From positions 2,666,001-2,730,000 of the forward strand of contig CM062386.1 in the NCBI GenBank assembly GCA_031310005.1: a stretch of DNA of 64,000 bases. Reading direction: 5' to 3'. Below are positions 9,929 through 23,064 of the stretch, piece after piece. The DNA is from Dactylellina haptotyla (lineage: Eukaryota; Ascomycota; Orbiliomycetes; Orbiliales; Orbiliaceae). The notes beneath the pieces are model-generated. The model saw only the letters and a program-made list of their open reading frames with translations, was not told the origin of the DNA and did no database searches. The stretch's first letter is position 1. Every line of letters begins with the position of its first letter. A program made the position numbers and the translations under genes.

Positions 9929-12204
9929 TCAGGAAGCGTCTCGCCGCTTTCCCTTGGACATGCTCTTGACTCTCTTCAAGAGCCCACCTGCTGAAGTTTC
10001 AGTAGGGCTGGTGCTTGTGGGGATCTTGTTGTCAGAAGCCGCTCTTCCCATTCCGGGATGAGACGGAGCTCTATCCCTGCTTCGTTTCTCCTCTTCGGCA
10101 ATCTGTATGCTTTCTCCTTTCTTGTCCCAGGCGGAATCATAGTCATCACCGTATCCATTTCGGGGTTGGGAGACGCTTCCCTTGGTAGATCGGTTGACTG
10201 GGGGTGCTCCACCCCGCGGTGGTGATGTGGGAGTAAACGGCCGCTCGGGGTAGTTCTCATTAGTTGGTGAATTGGATTTCGTGGGTTTATGTCTCCTATC
10301 GAATCCTGGTGCAACTTTGTCGGATGCATCTCCGGAAGGTGCTTTCTGAGAGCCAATGCCGCGGAATTTTTGAGCTAGGGACTTCTTGCGCTGTAGCCCA
10401 CCACCGTCTTTGAAGCCTCCAGATGTCGTTGGCCGCACCACTTCGTCGTCAGCCTGTGCCTTCTCGATAGCCTTCTTAGTTGCTGGTGTGCCCTCCAAGA
10501 AGGTCGATGTTCCGAGGCCAAGAGATACATCGCCGTGGACCACTGGACGGTTTACCGGATCGAAAGACTGGGTTCTCTTCGAAATTGGTCGTGAGGGATC
10601 GAGCAGATCGTCGGCTGCCGAGGCTCTTCGTCCAGCAGCAAAATCCAGGTAAGCTTCGGGGTCTCTAGTTCCAAAAAGATTGCTATGGTCGTTGGACTTT
10701 AGATCGAAATCAAAGCCACCTAGTGCGTTATTCTTCGACCCTGCAGGGAAGGCTTGCATTGGAGCCCGGCTCTTGTTCTTGTTTCGGTGTGGGTTGCAAG
10801 CGTCAAAAGGTCCGTCATGGTGGAATACTATTTATGTCACGTTAGCAATTCTTGTTTTTGCCAAATTACTTGACTGGAGGAATCACTCACGTCCTGCGCC
10901 GTAAATACCAGTGACATCAAGCTTGTCAATGATGTCCAATGGAGCACCCGTCTTTTTCCGTGACGACTTCTTGCTCTTGTCGTCCTTGCCTTTGTCATCT
11001 TTGCTCTTGTCATCGCCGTCCTTCTTGCTGCTCTTCTCCCGTCGTCGTTCCCGTTCCTTTTCTTTCTGCCGCTCCCTGTCGACATCTAGAGCCGAGGAGT
11101 CGGAATTGCTCCTTTGCCTGCCCTTGACTCGCTCCTCATCACGTCCTCGGGGTTTGCTCCCGTTCGAGGTAGCCTTCGCGCCAGACTCTCCTGACAATTT
11201 ATGCGTGTGAATCGGAGGAGGTGGGGGTCCGCGGCCGGGTGCACGAGGTGGGCCGTTGGTTGGCCGTGACTGCGGCCCGCGGGATTTGTTTTCACCATTC
11301 ATAGCTGGACTTGGCCGGCGAGGAGGTTGTTTCTGATCGGTATCTTCGATTGTGAGGTTGATCTAAAAAATGAAATGAAATGCACAAAACTCACCAGGAG
11401 TTTTGGGAAATGGGCGCAAAAAGTTAGACTCAAAAGGGCTCGTCTGAATAGAAAGGGAGAAGAGAGGAAAAGTCGCAATACGACAGGCTTTGCCGGTGGT
11501 AGAGCTTTATAGAGGGTACGTTTTGATGTATAAGAAAGAAGGAAAGAAAACAATCCCCCGAAGTAGAGACGTACCAATAGATTCTCTGTTTCATTTCTAG
11601 GGGTCGCCTGCTGCTGTGAGCGCGACGAGGCTGCCTGGACTGGGTTGGGTTTTGCTTGGCGACCAGCCCCTTCGGAGCCAAAGATATCATGATCATCATC
11701 GGCAAAGACGTCGAGAAACGGATTTTTGGATTGGCTAATGGAAGGAGAAGGTAGATCGGGCGATGAGGCCGACACTCTGTTTCGGAATGGATTGTTTGAA
11801 GCAAAGGGGTTGGTTGGGGCGAAGGATGGCGAAGGTCTTCGATCTATAGAGGCAATACGCAAAGCCACACGTTAACGACCATGGCAATTCTAAAACGCGC
11901 CAGCAGGGTAATATATTTGTCTTCATATCAACTGGCTCATGGAGGTTTTCTTCTCCAACGATTACGAGTATTTTTTTTTTCTCTCTCATTTATTTCGTCC
12001 CCCCTCCCCCTTCTCCTCTTGTTCTCTTCCGCATCCTGGAGAGAGCCAAGAGAGACCAAAAAAAAAAAAAGTCTTCTCTGGTCTCATAGCGAAACAACGA
12101 AAGTGTGAAGAGAAGGGGAGAATATTTGAAGCGTCCAAAACACAGTGAGCGAAAGAGCCGGGCAGAAGGAGCACCATACCTATTGGAGGTTGAGCGATGG
12201 ACAT
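9929..12204 (-). CDS. pal1: Pal1 cell-morphology/endocytic protein
   Basis: Pal1 family protein: in fission yeast Pal1 acts in cell-wall integrity and polar growth, and budding-yeast relatives sit on the endocytic coat. Four exons: 12180-12204, 11575-11843, 10891-11362 and 9929-10827; introns 336, 212 and 63 bases; 554 residues. The N-terminus has three NPF tripeptides within ~25-50 (TNPF, NNPF, KNPF), the ligand of EH domains in endocytic proteins. A Lys/Asp/Arg-rich stretch (~170-240) leads into the Pal1 core LDIIDKLDVTGIYGAG joined across the last intron to LFHHDGPFDACNPHRNKN (~240-275). A long Ser/Pro/Arg-rich tail ends in LLKRVKSMSKGKRRDAS. The start is set by a 25-base exon (MSIAQPPI) spliced in frame to DRRPSPSF. 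A start inside the 5' part of intron 1 is less likely because it would lose the splice site. Confidence 0.92.
11844..12179 (-). other. Long first intron of pal1 with opposed T- and A-runs
   Basis: The first intron is 336 bases, close to the length of stm1 intron 1. It contains ten T followed by CTCTCTC at 11971-11987 and, 70 bases on, AGAGAGACC followed by thirteen A at 12049-12070. The two blocks are complementary apart from the extra CC, so a hairpin is possible in DNA or pre-mRNA. Between them lies a C/T-rich tract. Confidence 0.7.
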
Positions 12205-13208
12205 CGTGATATGAGTGGCGGATGCCGGCGTTGTTCAGCGAGAGTGTATGTGTGGGAGAGTGAGAGTAGGAAAGGGAAGAGAAGCAGACTGGTTGGACGG
12301 TGCCGACGGGGCGTTTGAAAGGGAGTGCGTGTTGGTGTGAGATGTCTGGTTTCAACGACGGCTGGGGGTTGAAGGGGACTGGCGAGCGAGAGCAGGGCCA
12401 GAAAAGATCGGGATCGATAAAACGATAAACAGCCGGGGGGGTTAGGTCGGGATAAAATGGAGAGAGCGAGCGAGTAGGAATGAACGAGGGATTGCTAAGT
12501 AATGTCGATACCGATAGGCTGTGAGGTTTGGATTTTGTCGGAGGGAGGAATGAATGGGGGGAAGGGAGGGAGGGATGGGTGGAAGAACCGCGGCAGGAGC
12601 AAGAGAAGGAGGAAGAAGAAAAGCGGGCTGCGGGCTATCGCTGGGACGACAGGATGAAGAATAGTCGGGAATATGAATGAATATGAACACCCAGGCAGGT
12701 TGGCTACGGCGGCGGAAAAGGGAGAAGGAAGAGGGAAGCCAAAGTAGATTCCAATCCGGCGAGCAAGAGGGTCCTTGTCCCTTCTTCGTCCTGTTCTGCG
12801 TCGGGGTGGTATGCGCACCCAGCAACCAGGCAGCCAATCAGGGGAGCTAGCAAGCACTCTGATGGGTACGTACTATCACAGGTACAAGCACACACGCGCA
12901 CACGCAGGCTAATAATAACAATAATAATAATTATCGGGGGTACAGGAGAGGATGAGAACGAGTTAGGAAGAAGGAGAAGAAGGAAGCAGAAGAAGTCGAG
13001 GGTTGACGGGGTTGATGAAGAGGAAAAGGAGGTGAGGATGGACGGATGATGTGCGCCTGCCGCAGCCTGTGAGCGAACGATCGCACAAATTAACATCGTC
13101 CGGTCCAATGCTACCCCAGCTTCGTCAACGCTGGCCACTATTCTCGACTCTATCTCTCATTCACTCGTTCACCCGTTCATTCGGTAAGGATCATTCAACG
13201 GAGGACCA

Positions 13209-13230
13209 CTGCTGCTGCTGCTGCTGCTGG
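13209..13230. repeat. CTG trinucleotide repeat
   Basis: Seven perfect CTG units, non-coding, in the pal1 upstream region. Confidence 0.9.
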
Positions 13231-13312
13231 CAATAACGCATAGACAGTGTCATTAACTGCCTTCATCTTAGCGGGCATTGTCTCCGGTTCCCAGCTGAAA
13301 GGATGGTGTCGT

Positions 13313-13343
13313 ATTGGCATTATTGGCATTGGCATTGGCATTG
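13313..13343. repeat. TTGGCA hexamer repeat
   Basis: Four to five copies of ATTGGC, the first separated by three bases from a tandem run, with more isolated copies just downstream (13357-13380). The unit contains TTGGCA, which resembles half-sites of several DNA-binding proteins. Function is unknown and slippage is the simplest origin. Confidence 0.8.
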
Positions 13344-14427
13344 CAGTACCACCACCATTGCCAGTCCCGCATTGGCACTGTGGAAGCCAAGAAACACGGG
13401 GCGAGATGACATATATCTAATCGGGACAGCAATTAATCTCCCAGCATCTGGCCATTCCTCCTTGCTTTGCGACCAACTTTATAATCTCTATATATATAAT
13501 ATATGTATAAAATCTAAAATATTGTTGCTCCTGTCGACGGACGGAAGCGTAGACGGAAAGAACGGACGACGATGAATCAGGGGACCCGGTCAGACCTGCA
13601 TGCATCTGGGAACGAACAGGAGTACCAACCCTCACGTCGGTAGGGTTTCGCGCGCGCACTGGGAATGGAAAAGAATGCCTGCTGTCCCTGAAATCAATCG
13701 AGCCATATGTCCCTTATTTCTGGCTAGCCTGTCCCGTTCCCCATTCGCTCCCGCCTGTGCGCTGTTGGGCTCTGTTTCTTGCCTATCCGGTTGCAATTTA
13801 AGCAAAAGTGGTTTCCTCGAAATTCTGAAGCAAGCTAGCAAGCTTGGCCCTGCATGTGCTCTCCCACGCCAGAAAGTGAAAGTGAGGGGGCCACCAGAGA
13901 GATTTAGATACGCGACCGCAAGCCATCTCCGCGCTAAACCATCTTATGTGCGGCGGCCTCTGTCCGTTATTCGCCATTCGCCATTTCGCATTTAGCCCCC
14001 CGTCGAATGCCACGGCAAGAAATAAAAGTGCAGACCAGAAAAATGGGTTACAAGGTACAGAATGTTAAAAACTGTAGCATCATCAATCAACCTGGGAGCT
14101 ACTGCCCGTCAGGTTTAGGAAGGCCATCGGCTTCCGGTGACATCACGCTACATCTCACAACTTTCCTTTTATTACCTCACGGGGTCCAACGGTGCTTTTC
14201 CTCCACCCGCCAGGCCCACTCCTACCTAAATCTCATGTAACCTCACCGACCTTATCGTTTGTGTGTATATATTTTTAAAAAAGTAAACTGTAGCTCGTGA
14301 AGTTGTGAACACAGTTGTATTATATAATCTACCCACACACACGCATACACCAAAAAAAAGATATTCCGAATAGATAAGAGGAGGAAAAGAAGAGAAATCA
14401 TGCTGTCCTCTTCCATTGCCAAGGCCT

Positions 14428-16335
14428 TTAAAACAAAACATATAGCGCGCAATTCTAGATTTAATTCACGTCCGCCGTCGCGGTTTTTTATTTCACCCGT
14501 TAGTTGAGTCTCCACGTCGCAGAAAATAGAAACTAGGGGGATCCCAGACAACTTTGTACTCACCATGCTCAACCCGAGGATCATACTGATCCAAAAGAAG
14601 CAGTTCAGCAACGTTTTCTGCCTGCTCAACCAAGGTAAACTCTGTAACATCACAATCGGCAGCTGGGCCATCTGGCAGACGAACCCGTAACCTCGAACCT
14701 TTTTCACCAGGCAGAACAGCACCAGCTCGTGCAGGATGGATGATATCAGAAATGTAATAAATGTTGCGATGCCCCTCGAGACATGCTCCCGGGAAGCCCC
14801 GTAGACATGTCGCTTGAACCAATGGTGCACGGGAATGTTCCACTCTCGCGAAAACTCGAGCCAATTGCACGAGTTCCACCAATCACTATCTCTCCATCAG
14901 TTTTTCCATTGTCTGCAAGAAATATAACTATGTGTGGGGTGAAAACATACGAGTAGAAGCGTCGATCGGCAAACCGAGTAATCTCAGCAAATGCGCCCAG
15001 TACATACTCAAAAATTACCAGGAACACCAGTAGGAACGAAACCATAAACGGAAAGAGCAACATATTGATACTCTCCCCCAGCACCAACAGGGCATCCGAC
15101 ACCGTGTGCTGCTCCTGCAACCGAGCAGTCGCGTCCCTCATCTGCAGTAATCATCATTAGGTCAGCTCGAAACACTCTCTTCCCCTCGCGCGCGCAAATA
15201 TGGAAAAACAACATGGAATGCAAAACTCGAAACACTACGTACCACCGGCGCGATAAATTCCTCTGAAGTCAGTGTGAGCAAAAACACACACCCGAAAACA
15301 GCTGCCGCCTTTTCCGCCACAATGCTCCATCTCACCCTTGGTGTCCTCGGATACTCGATCTCATAACAAAGCGTCGGACATAGCAAGTAATCTAGATAGT
15401 TCGCCCAGGTCAGATTCCTCGGATACTGTGTCATTCCCGTCGGCGACGTGAGCTCGTACGCGAGCACCTCCCGCAGCGCAGTATCCGATTTGGACTCGGT
15501 GCTCAGTGTATTCTTATCCAGCTGGTGTAGTTTCCGCTCGGTCTCGCATAGATGGCCATTGTAAAAGGCGTATGAGTGCATCTTCATCAACAATACCAAT
15601 GTGTGCAGCGTGAAAAACACTTGATGTGTCCTATCATTCTATCAGTCCTCTTCTCTCTCACACTTTAAAATCTCCCATGTCATAAAAAAGAAATGCATAC
15701 CAAACCCACTGCCGCGCAAACGGCCAATAGACCCATATAGAAAGCCAGACAAGCTGCAGGAGGTACTGACACAGATACCCGCCGTTGCCCCAACCCACTC
15801 CGAACGACCGTGACCTCCACATCTTATGCAGAGGCAGCGTGAGCGAGGTGCTCGCCACCATGAGCAGATCCGACAGAGCGAGCACTTGCAGGTCGTCTGT
15901 GAACAACGAAAAGATCGATGTTCTAAAAACCCTCCCGGTCTCTTTGATATTCCTCGCCCCAGTCGTCAGAACCATAATGAACAGGCCAACCCAAAACAGG
16001 GCGAAGAATCCCTTGAAGTCGTGATGCTGTGATTGCGGGTCGAAATGGCTGACGCGCTCCTCGTAGTCCACCGTGGGGAACAGCTTGCGGCGTTTCTGTT
16101 TCTTCGCGTGGTGTATCGATTTCATTGACGGAGGAGCGTCCTGTGGTAAGGGCGTTGACCGGCCGCTCGACAGTGCATCGTCATCTACCAGGTGAGCCAT
16201 CTCCGGCTTCAGGTGTGATTTGCCTGGGCGAGCTCTGAGTCCGAAACCCTCCGGGAGCCCGAGGTTGGAACCGTTCAGGTTTGGTGACATGGTATTTGTA
16301 TCGGTTGATCCGTTCGATCCGTTCGTGTACGCCAT
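14428..16335 (-). CDS. are2: Sterol O-acyltransferase (Are1/Are2, ACAT family, MBOAT)
   Basis: Endoplasmic-reticulum membrane enzyme that esterifies sterols with acyl-CoA for storage in lipid droplets. Five exons: 15701-16335, 15243-15630, 14951-15141, 14564-14885 and 14428-14454; introns 70, 101, 65 and 109 bases; 520 residues. A polar N-terminus (1-110) with RPGKSHLKPEM and KKQKRRKLF precedes about eight hydrophobic segments. The ACAT signature FYSDWWNS sits at ~403-410, followed by WNIPVHHWFKRHVY and ISSILHELVLF; His457 in the last is the expected MBOAT catalytic histidine. The C-terminus GLSMNCALYVLF comes from a 27-base final exon: unspliced reading gives a longer but unrelated tail, and the short exon has a CTAAC branch site upstream and restores the family ending. 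DGAT1 is the nearest alternative; the CNW..FSREWNIPVHHWF context favours Are2. Confidence 0.92.
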
Positions 16336-16954
16336 CTTGAGTTATATGGGGGTTGCATCACCTAGCAACGTGATATCTAGTCCGTTTGAAAAGTGTCGGT
16401 CTTGATGGAAGGGAGAGGGGAAGGGAGCAGCTTAAAAACGTGAAAAGATAAAGAGGGGGGGAAGTTCTTGACAGAGGAAGTTGTTGAAGGAGGTAGCGGC
16501 TTCCGAATATGTCCTTATCTTTGCGCGACTAGAGTTACCTAGGTAAGCCTAGGAAAGATGCATAAGAACCCTTCATATACATCACGGTTTCGAAATGTGA
16601 AATAGAGGCGTGTGCTCCAATTTCCGGGGGTCAGACAAAAAAATCACCAGACGCAAGGGAGCTGAGGTGGAAACTACGAAATAGATTACGCGGGCGCCGT
16701 GCTGCAAGGTCAGGTCCTCGGCTCGGAACTTAGCTGCGAGCGAGGCCACCCCGGCTGTTTTACGTCATATCGATGCGCCAGGGAGGCCCGCGCCAAGACC
16801 GGCTGCCCGTAAGCCGCATCAAACCTCGCTCCCCGCGTGGCAGTAATAATTGTTATATAATACATCAGAAGCTTCTTATTAATAATACTTAAAAAGGCCC
16901 GATCGGCGAGCGACGGTAAGAGGATTGACGGCACTAGCAACCTTTCTACCGCGA
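16336..16954. other. Intergenic: are2 promoter side and mot1 3' flank
   Basis: 619 bases between the acyltransferase start and the mot1 stop. It holds a C/T-rich stretch on the minus strand at 16400-16500, consistent with an are2 leader. Frames here (102 codons at most) look random. Confidence 0.6.
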
Positions 16955-19900
16955 TCAGGATTTCATGGACGCGATAAAGCTGTCCAGATTCAGCTCGTCG
17001 TACTGGTTCTCGTCCCACAGCTCGCCAATATCGTCTAGAATGCCCTTCGATCCCTTCTTGATCGGATTGCCGTCAATGTCCATAACTTCATCTCCATCCC
17101 GGCTGTCCTTCTTGTCGCCAATATCAGTATCGCCAAAGTTGAACAAGTCTAGCAGTTGGTCCGTTTCCATTGTCGCCAAGCCCGCGTTCTGTTGGTTGAC
17201 AACCGTCGAAGCGACGTCCAGTTTGAATCTTTGCAGGCTATTTTCACAGAAATGTTAGCATACGTTATGTCTAATGAGATTGTAAGAATAATCGGTTGGG
17301 GGGAAGTTTACTTCATAATCTTTTCCTCGAGCGTTCCTCGTGTGATCAAGCGGTAAACGTTCACCACCTTCTTCTGACCAATTCTATGCGCACGGTCCAT
17401 GGCCTGCATATCCTTCTGGGGGTTCCAGTCGTGCTCCACAAAAATAACTGTATCCGCTCCCGTCAAGTTGAGACCTAGACCTCCAACATGAGTTGTGAGT
17501 AGGAGAACGTCTATCGAAGGATCACTGTTAAACTTGGTGACCATGTCCTGTCGGTATCTGGGATCCGTAGCACCATCCATTCGGAGATATGATACCGTCG
17601 GAAGCAGCTTCTTGAGGACATCACTCTCAACAATATCCAACATCTCCTTCAACTGGCAGAAAATAAGTGCTCGATGTTGACTTATCGCATTCGACGCGAC
17701 TGCGAAATCATCATCCTTAGCGGATGCTGTGGCACCAATGCCACAATCAACCAACAGATCCCGTAGGGCGGAGAGTTTCGGAGCATGTGCCGGATCTCGT
17801 ATCGATGTGTTTTCCTGTGCTAGTTGCTTCTGAATAGTTGCATACTTAGGATGTTTCTCATTAAGTATGAGAGCAGGCGAGTTGCATAGCTTTCGCATAT
17901 ACTGGAGAGCCTGGAAAATATGCTGCTTAGCTTCCTTCCCACCCCCATCGGAACCCGGAAGATCCTTGCTCTGCTTCTTGGAGAATTCTTGGTACAGTTG
18001 CTTCTGCAGATCGCTTAGGTCACAATAGTAATTCTGAATGATCTTTGGAGGCAGGTCGTCCAATACCTCTTCTTTCAGACGTCGGAGGACAAATGGTAGT
18101 ACTTGTTTGTGGAGTGCTTCAATCGCAAGCGCCCCGGCCTCTTGCTCTTTAGACGAGCTCTTGCTGTTGCGACTATTAGCAATCGGCTTTGCGAACCGAT
18201 CCATGAAGACCTTTTCAGTTCCTAAAAACCCAGGCATCAAAAAGTCGAAGAGAGACCATAGTTCGAGGACGTTATTCTGAATCGGGGTTCCGGAGAGTAT
18301 CAGTCGGTGGTTTGCTCGTATCTTCTTAACTGCCTGGCTAAGCTTGGCTTTTGAGTTCTTGATAATATGACCTTCATCGAGAACACAATAATTCCAGTCG
18401 TGCTTGGAAATATGCTCCAAATCATTTCGGCAAATGTCATAAGATGTAATAACTATATCCGTACTTCCAAGCATATGTCTCAATTCTTGTCGTTCACTTG
18501 GATTTCCAACGTAGACGAGGGAGGTTAGGAATGGTGCATATTGTTTAATTTCTTGTTGCCAATGGCCGGATAGCGTTGAAGGACAAACGATTAGCGAAGG
18601 GATTTGTCTTGTCTCGGGGTTCTGTGTCTTGCTAAACTCCTCGGCACGTAGATGGTGATCGCTAGCGACAATACATATTGTCTGGAGCGTTTTACCAAGA
18701 CCCATATCTATATTTACATTAGCATAAGATAATTTGATGAATTGAGATATAACTTACCGTCACACAAAATGCCGTGGAGATGGTATCTATTAAGAAAAGC
18801 GAGCCAATTTACACCTTCCTGCTGGTAAGAACGCAGCTCAGCCTGAATAGCAACGGGGAGATGGAACGGTTCCACTTTGTGAACATCGAGCATTTGCGAA
18901 ATAAATTTTCTTTCCTTATCACGACCCATCAATAATTCTTCAGGGAAACCTGGAGGATCGGGAATACCCGCTTCCAATGGAACAAGTTTTATCAATGTCG
19001 CGAACGCCGTCGTTGCTAAGCGTCTGATATCGTTGTCCGAATCACTCATTCGTCCGAGAACAGGGACGATGAGGAAGATCACAAACGGCAAAATATCAGT
19101 TTCCATGGCGGAGATTAGATGGTAGATGAGTTCGATGATACCCTGTCTAGTCCTGACTTCGAGACCGTTGGATATCGAGGGTAGGATATCAGTCACCATT
19201 GTCTTCATTCCATCAATAGTAATGATACTACATATTGTAGCGAAACATTTCGCGGCAGCGTACCGGAGCACAGAGAATCGTGATCTCAATGCTTTGATGA
19301 TATACGGGAAGAGAGAGATGATGTGGGAATGGAGGTCATGGTGGAATTTAGGAAGCAAAGCTCGAATCGTCGACAATCCGTCAATAATCTCCTGGCCGAG
19401 TAGGCTGTCCTTATCCAAGATCGACTCGGGGAGCTCATCTTCTTTAAAGCTGGCTATTAGTGACTGCTCCATGGACTCTAGCAATCGAGGGACTTTAACA
19501 AATAGGTCCTTGCCGAATGCTTGGGCAAAATGATCCAGAGCTTCTTTAGCACCCCGGCGTTTTATTCTCGCGAGCCTCGATTCACGCTCAAATTTGGTAG
19601 GATCGGCGTGATCCTTCCTATCTTCCTCTTTCTTTAGCGACAGAATGGAAAGCTCCAGGCTCTCGTTGATATGGAACTCGGGTGTTTCTGATGTGTCGAC
19701 TACAAGGAAGGAACAAAGATTCTTCGTCAGTTTCTCAGCAACCGGTGCTCGTCCTCTCTGTGAACACAGATCGACTAGAACGGCTACCGAATGTGCTGAC
19801 CTTCTCTGTAGGTCTAGGTTCTCTTCCGACTTTACGCTGTCCATTACCCCGCGAATGACCGGATTAAGTTTCTTAGGGAGTATTTGAGCCGCAATCATAG

Positions 19901-22900
19901 CACCAGCGGCGGCAGCGACTATCCGGATATCTCTAACATCCTTTGCGCCCTTCGCTTCTTCGATAGCGTGAGCCGCCTGGTTCTTGGCGTCGGTCAAAGC
20001 ATCTGTCGCAAGGATACGCTGACCGGATGGCATTAATTTCTTCAAGCGATTGTAATCATCTTCGACAACCTTTTCTGCATGACCTAAACTAAAAGATTCT
20101 GGTCCGGCATCCGCTTCTCCCTGAACAACCACTGCGAGCGTGGGCGTCTTGCTCGGGTTCATCTTTCCAACATTGATGAATGTGTTTAGAAGATTGGCGC
20201 ATTGTGATCTTACAATCTTCATATAAGGCACCAGATCTCTATAAATCAGCGGTCGTTCGGCGTTGAGCAAGTTCTCGACTTCCTTCATGAAGTTTTCTTT
20301 CAGCGGTGTGTCCGCCGAAGCTGCCTTACAGTATTCCTCAACAACCATCGCCGCTACAAGCTGGGTCGAAGAATATGGCGACCTGAGATGGCCGACAAAT
20401 GTGGAGGAGAAAACTTCGAGTATGGTCTCAAGGGGCCAGACGCTCATGGCTTTTCCGAGCGCCTTTGCCCCTGCGATCTTTGTCTTCATAACAACATCGT
20501 AGCCTACCAAGTCGATGTCTCCCTGCATTATATGGCCGTCAAGATTATGCGATGCCACCTGCGATGCGGGTATATCTTCGAATTTTGTGCTCTTTTTCCG
20601 GCCTCGGCCCCTTCCTGGCCCCGCCTTCTCTTCCGCAACAGAGGGTTCTGTTCGAAGTGGCGGCCGCATCGTTTGCAGGAATGTCTGGCCAGATGGTTTG
20701 ATGAAAAGCGACATGTCCATGGGGTAAGGATTTCGTGATATACCAATGGGTGTCATCAACAAAGTTATGAGTGGGTCGATGTGGGGTCGGAATTGTGAAC
20801 TGAATGCATAGGCATCCTCTTTCGCGTATTCCTGGACGACGGTAAGCCACAGGCTCAATGACAAATCGAGAACTGCTTCGTTTCGTTCGACAAGCATATT
20901 TTGGAAAATTAGTCGTAGCGCTCTTCCATCTACCCAGCCTCGGCTGCCGGACCCCTGAATTCCCAAGAAAGTGAGCAGAGCGCGAAGTACGGCACTTCGG
21001 ACGCTTGTGATTGTGTGACGCAAGAATGGGAACAATCGAGGGACCAGAAGGGAGAACGATTGTCTATCAAATGGTTAGTATCGTTTGAATAACGTAGATA
21101 TACCTTTGAACTTACGAAGGATCTGTTTCTGCTTTCACCCTCATCGTTTCCAGAACTTCGGGGAAGGAGCAAAGCTTCGCAAGCAAGTCCATAACATGAC
21201 CTGTGGATGCTGTTAAATCGTCCTTAAGATGTGATAAGCATTCCCAAACAACATTCGTGAGGTCGTCCACGGCGTGCGGCCGCAAAGAAACAAATTCTGC
21301 CGCTATGGGGAGCATGGTTGCTGCACTCTCTGCTCTCACATCGTCATCGTGATCTCGAAGACCTTTCATAACAGCGGATACGACGCCATCCAAAATGTCA
21401 GGTTCTTCAACGAAGAGGTCGCTTCGGACTACGACAAGATATTTCAGACCCAACATTCCACCGTGACAAATCTCCCAAATGGACTGCGACATATCTAGGT
21501 CGTCCTGCATTACCATTCGGCGGAGAATCTTGTACACTTCATAGACCGAACCCTGTGGGATGTGCTTGAGGAGCGCACCCAAAGATTGCGAGGCGGCTTC
21601 TCTTACTGGGGCAACAACCTGGCGAACAAGTCAGTGTCAACTTGGTTCCAAAATTTCTCTTTTTGAAAAAGGACTTACATTATCAGCAGCGTAATCGCTA
21701 AATCTATCGAGGACAAAAATGCAGCACAGACGGCAGGCGATATTATCTAGCCACCGTTTGTTGGCCGCATCGTTTTCTTTCCTAGTCTTGCCTTTGATAC
21801 GTCCCGCGCCGGGTCCGTGGTACCTGATCAAGTCACGAAGTGCCATGGCGGCTCCGTGACGTACAATCCAGGAAGGATCAAAAAGATCAACTAGCAGGAT
21901 ATCTGCCAGCCGTTCGAATGGCCATACGGAGTCGTCAGCCTCCACCTGCACCGTTGATGACGGCGGCAATGCAGGGCCCTTGTGCTGAACAACGATCTTG
22001 CCATCGTCCTGAGGTTGTTGGGTATCCAAGCTAAAGTAATCTGCGGCAGCTTGGCCCCCTTCAGTGTTCTGTTCTTGCTTAACAGGATGCGGCGTTGGAT
22101 CGTCTGGCAAAGTCTGGGGATCGGAACTAGGCCGTCTGTACGCTGGTGTAGAAAGGTCAACGACCCTAACCTTGTTTGCATGGCTCTTCGCGTTCTGCTT
22201 GGCTTTGCGCTTCATCATGTTCTGCTGTCGCTTGCTCAACGCGGATTCGTCACTGTTGTTTCCATTGCTCTGGAGAGTAGCCGACAGAGGAGGTTCGCGA
22301 GGAGACATGGCTGAATGAACAACAGGGGAAAATATTGCAGAGGGTTTGGGTTGATTGGCGACGCTTGTGTCGATACGGGGAGTTTGGGGTAGGGCATGTG
22401 CGCCGCCAGCAGCGAAATCCTTCTCTTCCACTAGGTCGTCGTCCAGGTACTCGCTGGCCATGCCTAATGTATTGCGGACGTTCTGTTTCTGACGTTGTAA
22501 CCTCTCTGCGGGATCCAAGTCTGCTAGCGAATAATCGTATTCTTTGCCCAGACTGCCCAGCAATTTGGTACCATTTTTGATGACGGATTTGATATCAAAC
22601 GTCTGAAATTCGAGGTAATCTTTGTCCGCGAAGCCGGCGAGGTTGTCGTCCTCAAGTTTGACGGCGGTGCTGTCATCGTCATTTTCTTCTTCCTTCTTAA
22701 CGGGCTCGATATCCGGGACAGGGTGTGTTTTGTCAGGGTTCCAGAGATCAGCATGTTCCAGGATACCGCCAACGGCCTTGGAGGCGGCCATGCGTGTGTC
22801 CCATTTTTTCGAGCGTAAGTAGGGGAGGACCCGGCCGAGGAGGTTGAATACTTCTTCGGGGTGGCTCTTTTGGACGTCAGCGAGCTGAGAGGCAGCTGTG

Positions 22901-23064
22901 TTCCTCACGAGGGGAGTTGACCCAGTTTCCAGCAGGCTATATAAATATGATTTTGGGAGTTAGCAAGATGGAAAATGACATATCCACATATACATATATA
23001 TATATATAATGCGGGGGAGGGGGGAGAAGTTGGCATACGTGACGAGTCTATCTAATCTAGACAT
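16955..23064 (-). CDS. mot1: TBP-associated Snf2-family ATPase Mot1 (BTAF1)
   Basis: Mot1 uses ATP to strip TATA-binding protein from DNA and so redistributes TBP among promoters. Six exons: 23039-23064, 21679-22936, 21116-21618, 18758-21063, 17312-18707 and 16955-17237; introns 102, 60, 52, 50 and 74 bases; 1,923 residues, the usual size for the family. The N-terminal ~1,250 residues are HEAT-type repeats, starting MSRLDRLVTLLETGSTPLVRNTAA, with the family's central helical domain. The helicase core begins after LHGILCDDMGLGKT (Walker A at ~1365-1371, spanning the fourth intron). It has the DEGH box (~1475) characteristic of Mot1, the SGTPIQN motif and the AMDRAHRIGQ motif (~1800). The C-terminus LWDENQYDELNLDSFI is also typical. 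The 26-base first exon is supported because its splice completes the conserved N-terminus. All key ATPase motifs are present. Confidence 0.97.

Larger units (their letters stand above)
12205..14427. other. Intergenic: pal1 upstream region and sterol acyltransferase 3' flank
   Basis: 2.2 kb. Bases 12205-13050 are pyrimidine-rich on the minus strand and probably include the pal1 leader and promoter. The frames of 120-144 codons there are Pro/Ser/Phe-rich by-products of that bias. Bases 13050-14427 hold simple repeats and AT-rich DNA. I see no RNA gene. Confidence 0.6.

Noticed and set aside
12442-13138. Frames of 120-144 codons on the minus strand
   Set aside because: Overlapping Pro/Ser/Phe-rich readings of a pyrimidine-rich tract upstream of pal1, without family features.
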